Translations under genes and position numbers: made by a program
Shown: positions 28,452 through 37,611 of the stretch, piece after piece
Layout of the letters: every line of letters begins with the position of its first letter
Numbering within the stretch: the stretch's first letter is position 1
The notes under the pieces: model-generated
What the model was told of the DNA's origin: nothing
What the model saw: only the letters and a program-made list of their open reading frames with translations
Database searches by the model: none
From: Oribacterium asaccharolyticum ACB7
Lineage (GTDB): Bacteria; Bacillota; Clostridia; Lachnospirales; Lachnospiraceae
Length of the DNA: 64,000 bases
NCBI RefSeq assembly: GCF_000238075.1
Contig: NZ_JH414504.1
Location: forward strand, 786,504-850,503
Direction of reading: 5' to 3'

Positions 28452-29705
28452 CTAACCCTCATAAATCGGATACTTCTTGGTAAGAGCCGAAACCTGAGCA
28501 CGCACTTCTTCCTTCGTTCCCTCAAAGTCGGAAACCACTTTATAAAGGCAATCCGCAATGACCGCCATATCTTCTTCCTTAAAGCCTCTCGTGGTGATGG
28601 CCGGAGTTCCGATCCGTACACCGGAAGTCACAAAGGGAGAACGCGGCTCACGCGGAATACTGTTCTTATTTAAGGTAATATTGACCTCATCGCAGCGATT
28701 CTGCATATCCTTTCCGCTTACATCGCTAAAGTTGGTCAGATCCACAAGCATCAAGTGATTATCCGTTCCGGAGGAAATGAGCTTAAAGCCTCTCTTCATT
28801 AGCTCCTCTGCAAGAGCCCGGGCGTTCTTCACTACCTGCTCCTGGTAAGTCTTATATTCCGGCTTTAAAGCCTCTCCGAAGCAAACAGCCTTAGCCGCAA
28901 TGACATGCTCCAGCGGTCCGCCCTGGATTCCCGGGAAAACAGCCTTGTTGAAATTGTATTTTTCCGCTGCAGCCGCAGTAGAAAGGATGATGCCGCCTCT
29001 TGGCCCGCGAAGTGTCTTATGCGTAGTCGAGGTCACGATATCCGCATAGGGAATCGGGCTCGGGTGTACCCCTGCGGCAACCAGTCCCGCAATATGCGCC
29101 ATGTCTACAAAGAGTACGGCACCGACCTCATCGGCTATTTCTCTAAACTTTTTAAAATCTATCACTCTCGGATAAGCGGATGCACCGGCAATGATCATTT
29201 TCGGCTTATGCTGCTTCGCCAAGGCGCGAATCTCATCATAATTAAGATATCCCTCTTCCGTAATGCCATAGGGCACGATGTTATAAAAAAGACCGGAAAA
29301 GTTTACAGGGGACCCGTGTGTCAAGTGTCCGCCCGCATCCAGACTCATTCCGAGAATCGTGTCTCCCGCCTTGCAAACCGCCATGGTCACCGCCATATTG
29401 GCCTGTGCACCGGAGTGGGGCTGTACATTGGCATATTCCGCGCCGAAAAGCTTCTTCACTCTTTCAATGGCAATGTCTTCCACCTTGTCCACTTCCTGAC
29501 AACCGCCGTAATAACGCTTTCCGGGATAGCCTTCCGCGTATTTATTGGTTAAAACCGTTCCCATGGCAATCATGGAAGCGGTAGAAAGAATATTCTCCGA
29601 TGCAATGAGCTCAATGTTGTTTTGCTGCCGTTCATATTCGGAAAATAATCCTGCTCCAACCTCGGGATCCATCTGCCGAACATAGTTCATGATTTCTTTT
29701 ACCAT
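28452..29705 (-). CDS. glyA: Serine hydroxymethyltransferase
   Basis: PLP enzyme interconverting serine and glycine with tetrahydrofolate. The 417-residue protein has [10 protein letters not shown] near the N-terminus, [14 protein letters not shown] and the PLP lysine in [14 protein letters not shown] (about 226-239). It ends with [12 protein letters not shown]. In this organism it links one-carbon metabolism to the glycine pool used by the glycine reductase encoded 15-20 kb away. The start has AGGAGG upstream. Confidence 0.98.
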   Translation of the reverse strand: MVKEIMNYVRQMDPEVGAGLFSEYERQQNNIELIASENILSTASMIAMGTVLTNKYAEGYPGKRYYGGCQEVDKVEDIAIERVKKLFGAEYANVQPHSGAQANMAVTMAVCKAGDTILGMSLDAGGHLTHGSPVNFSGLFYNIVPYGITEEGYLNYDEIRALAKQHKPKMIIAGASAYPRVIDFKKFREIADEVGAVLFVDMAHIAGLVAAGVHPSPIPYADIVTSTTHKTLRGPRGGIILSTAAAAEKYNFNKAVFPGIQGGPLEHVIAAKAVCFGEALKPEYKTYQEQVVKNARALAEELMKRGFKLISSGTDNHLMLVDLTNFSDVSGKDMQNRCDEVNITLNKNSIPREPRSPFVTSGVRIGTPAITTRGFKEEDMAVIADCLYKVVSDFEGTKEEVRAQVSALTKKYPIYEG

Positions 29706-29807
29706 CCTGTTTCCTCCTTACATCGTAAATCTTTATCTATGGAAATATTCTATTTCCGGGTTTCCTTCTTTTACCCTGTCCACATATCCTTTTTCAGGAT
29801 AATCATG

Positions 29808-31523
29808 CTATACAAAACTGTGTGCTGAAATCACAAGCTGCACTTGTTTCTCCCCATTGTAGCTGTTGATGCGCGGATAGTAAACAATATTTAACTTCTT
29901 ACGATCCCCCTTTTCGGAAAGAAAACTTTCCCCGTCCGTAAAATAAATCCCTTCCATACGCTTTCCCTGACGATCCATGAGATTGAGCTTCACTACATTT
30001 CTATGCTCTCCGAGAATCCTCAAGCCCTGAATTTCCACCTCTTTTTCAGCAAAAGCAGGCTTTTCATTTCCCTTTCCGAAGGGCTCTAATATACGCAAGG
30101 ACTCCGTAAACTCTTCCGTACAGTAGGAAAAGGGAAGAACGGTATCAATCCATAACTTTTCCACTAAATCCTCGGGAGACAAGGTACAGTCTTCTTCCAG
30201 CTTTTCTCTGAGAAGGGGAAGATTTTTTTCTTCCAAGCTAAAGCCTGCTGCCATGGGATGTCCTCCGAAACGAAGTAAAAGCTCCTTTTCTTTTTCAAGA
30301 GCTGCCGCCATGGGATAGGCCGGAATCGACCTTCCGGAGCCCTTGACCTTGCCCTCTTCCGTCTTGGTCACCACAAAGGTGGGACGGTAAAATTCCTCCT
30401 TGATTCTTCCGGCAACAATTCCCGCCAAGCTCTCATGCAGCTCCGGCAAATACAGGAGAAGCACTTTTTTCCCCTCTTCCGCCTCCGCAAGCTTTCTTGC
30501 TTCTTCCACCGCATTTCCCGTAAGACTCTTTCGCTCTTCATTGAGCTCCTTTAAATGTTCCGCACGGGCCATCGCCTTCTCTCTGTCTTTTTCCAGAAAG
30601 AGCGAAATCGCTTCCATAGCGCTCTCCAGTCTTCCGGACGCATTGATTGCCGGTCCAATCTGGAAGCCCAAGGTAAAGGACGACAATTCCCGCTCTCCTT
30701 CCTTCCAATACAGGGAAAGCAAAGCGGCAAGCCCGATATTTTCCGTCCTCGGAAGAAGTTCCAGCGTTTTCTTCACTACAACTCTATTTTCCTTCTGTAA
30801 GTTCATGACATCGCAGACCGTGGCAATTCCGGCAAAACAGAGAAGCTCATCCAGGATTTCTTCCCCTCTCCCCCGCTTCTCTATCAGCATCTTCATAAGA
30901 AGGTAAACTACCATCGCTCCGCAAATCTCGGCATTCTTATACTTACTGTCCTCCCGCTTCGGATTCACTACGGAAAAAGCCTCAGGATAAATCTTTTTCC
31001 CCCTTTCATCTACGCGCAAATCATGATGATCGGTAAGAAGAACATCAATCCCCACTTCCTTCGCATAGCTTAACTCCGAAAAGGCGGAAATGCCGTTATC
31101 GCAGGTGATGAGAAGCTGCACGCCGTCCTTCTTCGCTTCTTCTATGATATGCTTGTTGATTCCGTATCCGTCATTGATTCGGTGCGGAATCACAAAGCTT
31201 AACTGTCCCGCCTCCGTAAATTGCGAGATGGCAAGATAAAGAATCGTTGTCGCACAAACACCGTCCACATCATAGTCTCCCACAATGCGGATCTTTTCTT
31301 TCCCGTCTACAGCTCTCTCGAGGCGGTTTATAAAACGAATACTGTCCGGTAAAAATAAAGGAGAAGGAATTTCTTCTCCGGAGAGAAATTCCCGCATTTC
31401 CTCCTCTGTTTCCAAGTCTCTGTTTCGTAAAATACGAACAAGGACGGGATCCAAGTTCAGTTTATCCGCCAAAGCCTGAAAATCCGCTTTTTTTCCATAA
31501 ATATACCAATTCTTTTTTCTCAT
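29808..31523 (-). CDS. recJ: Single-stranded-DNA-specific exonuclease RecJ
   Basis: 5'-3' single-strand exonuclease of recombination and mismatch repair. The 571-residue DHH/DHHA1 phosphoesterase has GDYDVDGVCATT (about 84-95), LLTDHHDLR (about 158-166) and, in the C-terminal DHHA1 domain, LLRFGGHPMAAGFS. The start at ATG 31523 (MRKKNWYIYGKK) is chosen over an in-frame TTG six codons upstream. GGAGAG lies in range and family N-termini look similar. Confidence 0.96.
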   Translation of the reverse strand: MRKKNWYIYGKKADFQALADKLNLDPVLVRILRNRDLETEEEMREFLSGEEIPSPLFLPDSIRFINRLERAVDGKEKIRIVGDYDVDGVCATTILYLAISQFTEAGQLSFVIPHRINDGYGINKHIIEEAKKDGVQLLITCDNGISAFSELSYAKEVGIDVLLTDHHDLRVDERGKKIYPEAFSVVNPKREDSKYKNAEICGAMVVYLLMKMLIEKRGRGEEILDELLCFAGIATVCDVMNLQKENRVVVKKTLELLPRTENIGLAALLSLYWKEGERELSSFTLGFQIGPAINASGRLESAMEAISLFLEKDREKAMARAEHLKELNEERKSLTGNAVEEARKLAEAEEGKKVLLLYLPELHESLAGIVAGRIKEEFYRPTFVVTKTEEGKVKGSGRSIPAYPMAAALEKEKELLLRFGGHPMAAGFSLEEKNLPLLREKLEEDCTLSPEDLVEKLWIDTVLPFSYCTEEFTESLRILEPFGKGNEKPAFAEKEVEIQGLRILGEHRNVVKLNLMDRQGKRMEGIYFTDGESFLSEKGDRKKLNIVYYPRINSYNGEKQVQLVISAHSFV

Positions 31524-31764
31524 AGCTTTCTCACTCTCCAACTTATCTTCCCGGTGTTCTTTGCCGTATTCCTTATGTCTTGATTCTTCTCAAAAAAATC
31601 TTGGAACTTCTCAAAAAAAGCTTGGAATTTCCTTGCATTGCCTTTTCCATTAAATCTTGTTAGTATAAAATGAATTTTCTCTTTTATGTAGTTCATCCTC
31701 TTCGTCTGAAAACGAAAGGATGGAGGAAAATCTTGACAGTATTGTAGCAGAAAAAGGGGCTTTT

Positions 31765-32694
31765 ATGACAGATAAACAAATCAAAAGATATTTCAATATG
31801 ACTGCACTGGGGTTTTTTTCCTATGCCATCCTGATACAAGTTCTGGCTGTCCTGGCAGTCCTTCTCATTGACTTGCTTTTTCCGGCTTTGTCTTCCGGCG
31901 CAATGTATTACAGTATGATGGTCTCCGTCATTCCGTGTCTGCTCTTTCTCTATTTTCTTTTTCGAAACAATAATCTTGTTTCGTTGAATGAAACAGAAGA
32001 GCCTTCTTCCCGCTTTTCTCCCCCCGTCTTTTTACACTTTTTTCTGATTTTTTGCGGGGTACAATGGATTTCTTCTTTGCTGACCATCCCTCTGGTCCTT
32101 CTTTTTCAGAAAATGGGACTCGACTTAAGCTATTCCGAAATGGCGGCAAAAGGCGGTGCACTGAATGATATTCCCATGCTTGTTTATACCATTCTTATTG
32201 CACCGATTGTAGAGGAGCTGGTTTTTCGCGGGGTATTTTATAAGCGTTTTAAAGCATTCGGCAGTTTTTTTACCGCCTTTGCCTGTTCCCTCTTCTTTGC
32301 ATTAATTCACAGTAACTTTCTGCAATTTATTCCCGCCTTTATGATGGGCTTTGTCCTCTTCGCGATTCGGGACAAATACGGACTTCGTTATTCCATCTTA
32401 CTTCACTTAACGAATAATGCTCTGGCTATTCTGGTGAATAACCTCGGTACTGCACAGCCTTGGCTTATGTCCGCTTACGGGCTCCTTCTTTTAGGAGGAA
32501 GCGTTTATACTGTGATAAGCCTAATTAAAAACAGAGCAAAGCTTGTCGCTCTGCGTCCCGATGAGAAAGGCCGAAAAGCACTGAAGCTTTTCTTCAGTTC
32601 TCCTTTGGTATGGGTAGATATTGTCGTGCTGGTGATTCTTGCCATTGTAATCCTGTTTAACCCGGGGACGGAAGAAATGACCACAACGGTATAA
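31765..32694 (+). CDS. CPBP family intramembrane metalloprotease
   Basis: A 309-residue membrane protein with about eight helices. Its three catalytic motifs are EELVFRGVFYKR (about 149-160), FALIHSN (about 179) and HLTNNALA (about 214), the EExxxR/FxxxH/HxxxN/B pattern of the CAAX protease/bacteriocin-processing family. Possible roles are prenyl-protein processing, immunity to a bacteriocin or signal peptide processing; no bacteriocin gene is nearby. The start at 31765 has AAGGGG six bases upstream; an ATG 15 codons earlier overlaps its own ribosome binding site. Confidence 0.9.
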   Translation: MTDKQIKRYFNMTALGFFSYAILIQVLAVLAVLLIDLLFPALSSGAMYYSMMVSVIPCLLFLYFLFRNNNLVSLNETEEPSSRFSPPVFLHFFLIFCGVQWISSLLTIPLVLLFQKMGLDLSYSEMAAKGGALNDIPMLVYTILIAPIVEELVFRGVFYKRFKAFGSFFTAFACSLFFALIHSNFLQFIPAFMMGFVLFAIRDKYGLRYSILLHLTNNALAILVNNLGTAQPWLMSAYGLLLLGGSVYTVISLIKNRAKLVALRPDEKGRKALKLFFSSPLVWVDIVVLVILAIVILFNPGTEEMTTTV

Positions 32695-32775
32695 GAATGG
32701 TCACAACGATAAGGAATGACTACTATGGTATAAGAATGGCCACAACGATAAGGAATGACTACTATGGTATAAAAG
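32688..32775. repeat. 39-bp tandem repeat at the 3' end of the CPBP gene
   Basis: Two units (32688-32726 and 32727-32765), with a single difference (TCACAAC versus CCACAAC), and a partial third. The first unit begins inside the last CPBP codons, so the stop codon region was duplicated. Confidence 0.85.
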
Positions 32776-32850
32776 ATATAAAATTCTATAAAATCGGTAC
32801 TATTTCAAAGTTCAGTCATGATACCGGCTAAAGACCATAGAACAAAAAAC

Positions 32851-32903
32851 AGCTGCTGTAAAAATCAAAACTTCTTTATCCTTTGATTTTTACGGCAGCT
32901 TTT
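32851..32903. terminator. Bidirectional terminator between convergent CPBP and HerA-like genes
   Basis: A 19-bp stem (AGCTGCTGTAAAAATCAAA against its near-complement) is flanked by A and T runs on both sides. It lies between two convergent genes. Confidence 0.85.
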
Positions 32904-32947
32904 GTCATTCCAACTATTTATCAGCTAAAACCGGCTCCATCCACATT

Positions 32948-34477
32948 TTATCTTCCGAATAAGGTTTCCAGAATGCCTCTTCCCAAAGCAGCACCGATAT
33001 TACCGCCCAGTCGGCGTCCCATACCCTTTCCGAGTACGGACTTTCCGATGCTTGCCCCGACTTCTCTTCCGATAGAGCCGGAAACGGAGCGGCTGACCGA
33101 CTTCACCACACGGTTTTGCAGCTTGGAAGTCTGTGCCTTATCCCTTTCCTCTTCCTTCTCTGAAACGGCCTTTTCCTTTTCGGCTTCCTCGGAAAGCCCC
33201 TTTCTCGTGAGCATCTCGTAAGCAGAGTCACGGTCTATCATCTCATCATACTTAAGAGCCAAGTCTGATCCGAGCTTTGCTTTTTCCTTTTCTTCCGGGC
33301 TCAGTTCTCCGAGGAAAGTCTGCGGCGGGAAAATCATTGCCTTCTCCACCATAGTCGGCTTTCCATCCGGATCTAAGCAGGATACCAAAGCTTCTCCGGT
33401 ACCGAGATTTTCCAGAACCTCCAAGGTATCAAAGGCAGGATTCTCTCTAAAGCTGTCCGCAACCGCCTTCAGCTTCTTCCTCTCTCCCGGCGTATAGGCC
33501 TGAAGACCGTGCTGTATTTTGTTTCCAAGCTGAGAAAGAATTTCCTCCGGAATGTCCGCAGGATTTTGGCTTACATAATAAATGCCGATACCCTTACTGC
33601 GGATTAGCCTTGTCACCTGCGTTATTTTCTCTAAAAGAGCCTTCGATGAATCCTGAAAAAGGAGATGCGCTTCATCAAAGAAGAAAACCATACGAGGCTT
33701 TTCCAGGTCTCCCACCTCCGGCAAATTCTCATAAAGCTCGGACAGAAGATACAAGAGGAAGGTGGAGTAAATCTTCGGGTCGGATGCCACTGACTTCGCA
33801 TCCAAAATGGAAACCACACCCTCACTATTCGTTGTCAAGCGGAAGAAGTCCTTTACATTGATGGCGGGCTCTCCGAAGAATTCCTCTCCTCCTCTGTCTT
33901 CCAAGGCTACCACAGAGCGTAAAATCGCATTCAAGCTCTGTGTGGAGAGCTTTCCGTAGGACTTTTCATACTCCTTACTGTTTTCACTGACATACTGGAG
34001 CATAGAACGAAGATCCTTTAAATCCAGTAAAAGCAGACCCTCTTCGTCCGCAATGCGGAAAATGATACGGAGAATATCACCCTGCACATCGGAGAGATTC
34101 AGAATACGACTCAAGAGTAAGGGTCCCATCTCCGACACGGTGGTTCTAAGAGGAATCCCTCCCTCCTTCGTAAAAGAGAAGAACTCCACCGGAAAGGCTC
34201 TATAGGAAAATTCACTTTCGGAAAGCCCGCACCTCTTCCTTCTCTCTTCTATCTTCTCCGTTGCTTCTCCCGCCTTAAAAAGACCGGAAAGGTCTCCCTT
34301 GAAATCCGAAAGAAATACCGGAATGGAAAGCGCGGAAAACCGTTCTGCCAAAACCTTAAGACTTACCGTTTTTCCCGTGCCTGTTGCTCCGGCAATAAAT
34401 CCGTGTCGGTTCAGTTTCTCCGAATGAATGCTTACTCTTTGTCCTTCGCTGTTTATCGCGAAATCAATCTTAGCCAT
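32948..34477 (-). CDS. HerA-like helicase/ATPase of the DUF853 family
   Basis: A 509-residue P-loop ATPase of the DUF853 (YjgR-like) group, related to HerA/FtsK. Walker A is GATGTGKT (about 30-37) and Walker B is MVFFFDEAHLLF (about 258-269), with YVSQNPADIP downstream as the sensor. The Gly-rich C-terminus (SIGKSVLGKGMGRRLGG) is characteristic of the family. Function is unproven; no NurA nuclease or defence partner lies beside it. It starts 20 bases after the small Phd-like gene, with GAGGAGG as ribosome binding site. Confidence 0.9.
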   Translation of the reverse strand: MAKIDFAINSEGQRVSIHSEKLNRHGFIAGATGTGKTVSLKVLAERFSALSIPVFLSDFKGDLSGLFKAGEATEKIEERRKRCGLSESEFSYRAFPVEFFSFTKEGGIPLRTTVSEMGPLLLSRILNLSDVQGDILRIIFRIADEEGLLLLDLKDLRSMLQYVSENSKEYEKSYGKLSTQSLNAILRSVVALEDRGGEEFFGEPAINVKDFFRLTTNSEGVVSILDAKSVASDPKIYSTFLLYLLSELYENLPEVGDLEKPRMVFFFDEAHLLFQDSSKALLEKITQVTRLIRSKGIGIYYVSQNPADIPEEILSQLGNKIQHGLQAYTPGERKKLKAVADSFRENPAFDTLEVLENLGTGEALVSCLDPDGKPTMVEKAMIFPPQTFLGELSPEEKEKAKLGSDLALKYDEMIDRDSAYEMLTRKGLSEEAEKEKAVSEKEEERDKAQTSKLQNRVVKSVSRSVSGSIGREVGASIGKSVLGKGMGRRLGGNIGAALGRGILETLFGR

Positions 34478-34497
34478 AGTGCCTCCTCGTATTTATT

Positions 34498-34671
34498 TCA
34501 TTCTACAGTTTTTCTTTGTAGTTCCTTCAAAACTAATCCTGCCGTTTTCGTTCTACCGGAAAGAATATCTGATTCTGCTATCTCTAAATCCTTATAAATT
34601 CGCTCTTTACGACATATTTCAGAAACCTTAGTCATATCTTTCAATTCTTTTATCGGAATAATCTTTGGCAT
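34498..34671 (-). CDS. Orphan, internally shortened Phd/YefM-type antitoxin
   Basis: A 57-residue protein. The N-terminus MPKIIPIKELKDMTKVSEIC matches the DNA-binding end of Phd-like antitoxins. The C-terminus IYKDLEIAESDILSGRTK, then LVLKELQ, matches the toxin-binding end. The central strand usually present between them (the ITKNGYGD..VM region) is missing, about 20-25 residues. No RelE/Doc-type toxin gene is adjacent on either side. It is therefore a relic or a dominant-negative anti-antitoxin. An AAGGCGGTGG ribosome binding site precedes the ATG. It may be co-transcribed with the HerA-like gene. Confidence 0.65.
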   Translation of the reverse strand: MPKIIPIKELKDMTKVSEICRKERIYKDLEIAESDILSGRTKTAGLVLKELQRKTVE

Positions 34672-34741
34672 AATCCACCGCCTTTTTAAATTTTAATTAT
34701 GTCATAATTATGTCCTTTATGCAAAGCACTTTTCCCCCTCC

Positions 34742-34770
34742 TTGCACATTCCCCAGTGCTATGCTAGGAT
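34742..34770 (+). promoter_or_regulatory. Promoter of the Rrf2 regulator gene
   Basis: TTGCAC (34742-34747), 17 bases, TAGGAT (34765-34770), about 28 bases before the start codon. Members of this family commonly autoregulate, so an operator may overlap; no palindrome is obvious. Confidence 0.6.
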
Positions 34771-34797
34771 ATTCAGTTATAAGAGGAGATGAAGACT

Positions 34798-35211
34798 ATG
34801 ATGATTTCAACCAAGGGGCGCTATGCCTTAAGCACTTTAATCGATATTGCAAAAAATCAGGATGAGAACAGTCCTGTTTCCATAAAGGAAATGGCGGAGC
34901 GGCAAGGCATTTCCTTGAAATATCTCGAACAAATTATTTCCCTGATGGTAAAAGGAAAGCTCTTAAAAAGTGTGCGTGGAGCAAAGGGAGGCTATCTTCT
35001 CTCTCGAGACGCCAAGGATATTCTGGTTGGAGAAATCTTAAATGCTGCAGAGGGAACGCTCGCACCGGTTGATTGTGTCAGAGACGGTGTAAGCTGTGAA
35101 AAATCTGCATCCTGCCCCACCTTTCCCCTCTATAAAGAAATAGAAGATGCCATTTATTCCGTGGTAAATCGCTATACACTCTGGGATCTCGTGAAAAGCA
35201 GCAAGGCTTAA
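34798..35211 (+). CDS. Rrf2-family transcription regulator, probably Fe-S binding
   Basis: A 137-residue winged-helix regulator of the IscR/CymR/NsrR family. The N-terminus STKGRYALSTLIDIA and the recognition wing RGAKGGYLLSRD are canonical. Three cysteines in CVRDGVSCEKSASC (spacing C-x6-C-x5-C) match the cluster-ligand region of IscR-type members and are absent in CymR. That suggests an Fe-S sensor of iron, sulfur or redox state. The start at 34798 has GAGGAG nine bases upstream; ATG 34789 overlaps the ribosome binding site. It is not linked to an isc/suf operon here. Confidence 0.9.
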   Translation: MMISTKGRYALSTLIDIAKNQDENSPVSIKEMAERQGISLKYLEQIISLMVKGKLLKSVRGAKGGYLLSRDAKDILVGEILNAAEGTLAPVDCVRDGVSCEKSASCPTFPLYKEIEDAIYSVVNRYTLWDLVKSSKA

Positions 35212-35287
35212 AAAAACTGTGCTTTCCACTTCTTTTATGCTATAGTAAATGGTATGTTTCGCTCGCAATATGAGCACTTTCGTAAAC

Positions 35288-35321
35288 AAAATATCGCACG
35301 CTTTCTGTACGATACACATTA
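35288..35321. repeat. REP-like family 1 copy in the glycosyltransferase leader
   Basis: ATATCGCACGCTTTCTGTACGATACACATT matches the family at 49591 and 53323. It ends 20 bases before the glycosyltransferase start codon. Confidence 0.55.
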
Positions 35322-35340
35322 TGAATTAAATGGAGAGTCT

Positions 35341-36360
35341 ATGAAGTTAATCAGTTTTGCCATTCCTTGCTACAACTCTTCCGCCTACATGGGAAAATGC
35401 ATCGAAAGCATCCTTCCCGCAGGGGACGAAGTGGAAATCCTCATTGTGGACGACGGTTCCCAGAAAGACAATACCTTAGAAATCGCAAAGGAATATGAGA
35501 AAAAATATCCTACTATCTGTAAGGCAATTCATCAGGAAAATGGCGGCCACGGGGAAGCCGTAAATACCGGCTTAAAAAATGCGAGCGGCCTTTATTTCAA
35601 GGTCGTAGACTCCGATGACTGGCTGGATTCCGAGGTGCTCTTAGAAATTCTGGAAAAAATCAGGAATATTACTCTTTCCGGAGATAGCATTGATCTCTTT
35701 GTTGCGAACTTCGTCTATGACAAAGTAGGACAGGAAAATAAAAAGGTAATGTCCTACGGCAACGCCTTCCCGGAAGATAAAATCTTCGGCTGGAACGACA
35801 TGAAGCGCTTTAATCTTGGGCAGTATATCCTGATGCATTCCGTGATTTACCGTACGAAGCTCCTTCGGGATGCCGGTCTTGTCCTTCCGAAGCACACCTT
35901 CTATGTGGATAATCTTTTTGTTTATCTTCCGCTCCCCCATGTGAAGAAGATTTATTATTGCAACAAAAACCTCTATCATTACTACATCGGTAGAGACGAT
36001 CAGTCTGTCAACGAAACCGTAATGATTGGAAGACTGGATCAGCAGTTTAGAGTCAATCGTCTGATGATAGACTCTTGTGATGTCATGAAGGTACAGCCGA
36101 AAAAACTGCGAAACTATATGATTCTTTACCTGGAAATCATCACTACCGTCTCCTCCGTTCTTTCCATCAAGTCGGAAAACGAAGAAAATATGGAACGAAA
36201 GAAAGAGCTTTGGAACTATCTTAAGAAAGAACATTTCCCGTTGTGGCTCCGTATGCGCTCAAGTTTCCTCGGTCAGGGTGTAAATCTTCCCGGGAAAATC
36301 GGAAACAAGCTGACCATTTTAGCTTACCGCTTAAGCAGAAAGTTCTATGGCTTTAACTAA
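35341..36360 (+). CDS. Family 2 glycosyltransferase
   Basis: A 339-residue inverting GT-A glycosyltransferase. It starts MKLISFAIPCYNSSAYM and has the nucleotide-sugar motif EILIVDDGS (about 29-37) and the metal-binding VDSDDWLD (about 87-94). A C-terminal region (KKIYYCNKNLYHYYIGRDDQS) is typical of cell-envelope polysaccharide transferases. The donor and acceptor are unknown. No capsule cluster is nearby. The start at 35341 has GGAGAG upstream; the open frame extends further up but through a dispersed repeat. Confidence 0.9.
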   Translation: MKLISFAIPCYNSSAYMGKCIESILPAGDEVEILIVDDGSQKDNTLEIAKEYEKKYPTICKAIHQENGGHGEAVNTGLKNASGLYFKVVDSDDWLDSEVLLEILEKIRNITLSGDSIDLFVANFVYDKVGQENKKVMSYGNAFPEDKIFGWNDMKRFNLGQYILMHSVIYRTKLLRDAGLVLPKHTFYVDNLFVYLPLPHVKKIYYCNKNLYHYYIGRDDQSVNETVMIGRLDQQFRVNRLMIDSCDVMKVQPKKLRNYMILYLEIITTVSSVLSIKSENEENMERKKELWNYLKKEHFPLWLRMRSSFLGQGVNLPGKIGNKLTILAYRLSRKFYGFN

Positions 36361-36381
36361 AAGCTGAAGAGAAGCAAAAAC

Positions 36382-36426
36382 CGGCTTTGCATGGTAAAAT
36401 CATCCTTGCAGAGCCGCTTTCTTTTT
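36382..36426 (+). terminator. Terminator of the glycosyltransferase gene
   Basis: CGGCTTTGCA/TGCAGAGCCG stem followed by CTTTCTTTTT. Confidence 0.75.
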
Positions 36427-36499
36427 ACTAAAAAAGAAAGCAAATCAGAACGAAATCAAAATGATAAAGAAATTGTAATCTTTGTAAACGAGGTAAAAA

Positions 36500-37294
36500 A
36501 TGAAGCTTGCCATCATCACCGGCGCATCCAGAGGAATAGGAAGATCTGCAGCAAAGGCCTTTGCCAAAGAAGGGTATACTCTGCTTTTAAACTGCGAGAA
36601 AAATATAGCCTTACTGGAAGAATTAAAGACAGAAATCGAAGGGAGTTTCCCCGAGTCTCAACTCGCGAGAAGACGAGTCTACGACGAAAAATGCACGGTA
36701 GATAAACTCTCCCCGATGGAAATCACTCTAAAAGAGGGAAGCTTTTCCTCCGCATTCTTGGAAGGCTATTTTCATGCTAAAGAAACAGAACGCGTAGAAA
36801 TAGACGAGCTGGTCTTAATCATCAATCAGGGAAAGTCCGTCTTGCGTCTTACGCAAGAGTATAGTGCCGATGAAACCGACAGTCTCCTTCAGGCAAATCT
36901 CCTGGAACCTTTTCAACTCGTGCAACGCATGATTCCTTATCTGCTCCGTGTGAAAGAAGGACGGATTCTTTTCAGTTCCTCCGTTTGGGGAAATGTCGGC
37001 TCCTCCATGGAAAGCTTATATTCCCTCACAAAGGGAGGCATCAACAGCTTTGTGAAAGCACTCGGAAAAGAACTTGCGCCTTCGCACATCGCTGTAAATG
37101 CAGTCGCTTTCGGTGCGATAGACACCGACATGAACGCCTGGCTTACAGAGGAAGAGCGAAGCAGTCTGGAAGAAGAAATTCCCTACGGCAGAATGGCAAC
37201 AGTAGAGGAAGCCGCCGATTTCCTGCTTCTTCTTTCCAAAGCGCCGCTCTATCTCACCGCACAGGTCATTCCCTTTGACGGTGGATGGATATAG
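36500..37294 (+). CDS. Short-chain dehydrogenase/reductase family protein
   Basis: A 264-residue classical-type SDR with a Rossmann fold. It has the cofactor motif GASRGIG (about 8-14), the catalytic serine in LFSSSVWG and tyrosine/lysine in YSLTK (about 174-178). The usual NNAG motif is replaced by IINQG. It ends in FDGGWI. An acidic insertion of about 40 residues (about 55-105) between the cofactor motif and the NNAG position is unusual. The substrate is unknown; 3-oxoacyl-ACP reductase is the nearest general activity. It stands alone between two terminated units. Confidence 0.85.
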   Translation: MKLAIITGASRGIGRSAAKAFAKEGYTLLLNCEKNIALLEELKTEIEGSFPESQLARRRVYDEKCTVDKLSPMEITLKEGSFSSAFLEGYFHAKETERVEIDELVLIINQGKSVLRLTQEYSADETDSLLQANLLEPFQLVQRMIPYLLRVKEGRILFSSSVWGNVGSSMESLYSLTKGGINSFVKALGKELAPSHIAVNAVAFGAIDTDMNAWLTEEERSSLEEEIPYGRMATVEEAADFLLLLSKAPLYLTAQVIPFDGGWI

Positions 37295-37350
37295 CTTAAG
37301 CACAAAACTTTACACTCTCGTAGATTCATTCTCGTGGTGATGCAAAACAT

Positions 37351-37379
37351 TTGTGTATATTTCACATTTTCTATATAAT
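37351..37379 (+). promoter_or_regulatory. Promoter of the ABC exporter gene
   Basis: TTGTGT (37351-37356), 17 bases, TATAAT (37374-37379). A 230-base untranslated leader follows. Confidence 0.65.
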
Positions 37380-37385
37380 CAACAA

Positions 37386-37611
37386 CAGATGTTAAGCTTC
37401 AGCTGAATAAACTGAAGTTTATGATTTTCGAAACAGGATTCCATCAGGACGTAAATTTACGTAAAAGGTGACGCCATCATGATTCATTATCAATTTTGTC
37501 AGATGTAAACATAGGACGATATTTTCTAAGCCGGCATAGTGTTTTACCATGTCTTTGCCCCATCTCAAGTGGGTATCGTTCTTTTCTTGTGCGAAAGGAC
37601 AGTTGATAGTG
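37386..37611 (+). promoter_or_regulatory. Unassigned long leader of the ABC exporter gene
   Basis: It contains a TAAGCTTCAG/CTGAAGTTTA hairpin (about 37392-37422), a perfect 14-bp palindrome ACGTAAATTTACGT (about 37450-37463) and a possible nine-codon leader peptide (MIHYQFCQM, ATG near 37480 with AAAAGGTG upstream). No known riboswitch class is recognised. Confidence 0.35.

Noticed and set aside
28905..29552. 215-codon plus-strand frame opposite glyA
   Set aside because: Antisense shadow of a conserved gene.
31590..31640. Direct repeat of TTCTCAAAAAAA.CTTGGAA near the recJ start region
   Set aside because: Two short A-rich copies only; probably simple sequence with no clear role.
32948..34671. 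HerA-like ATPase plus Phd-like gene as an anti-phage defence pair
   Set aside because: No nuclease or toxin partner is adjacent; the DUF853 family is widespread and of unknown role, so a defence claim is not supported.
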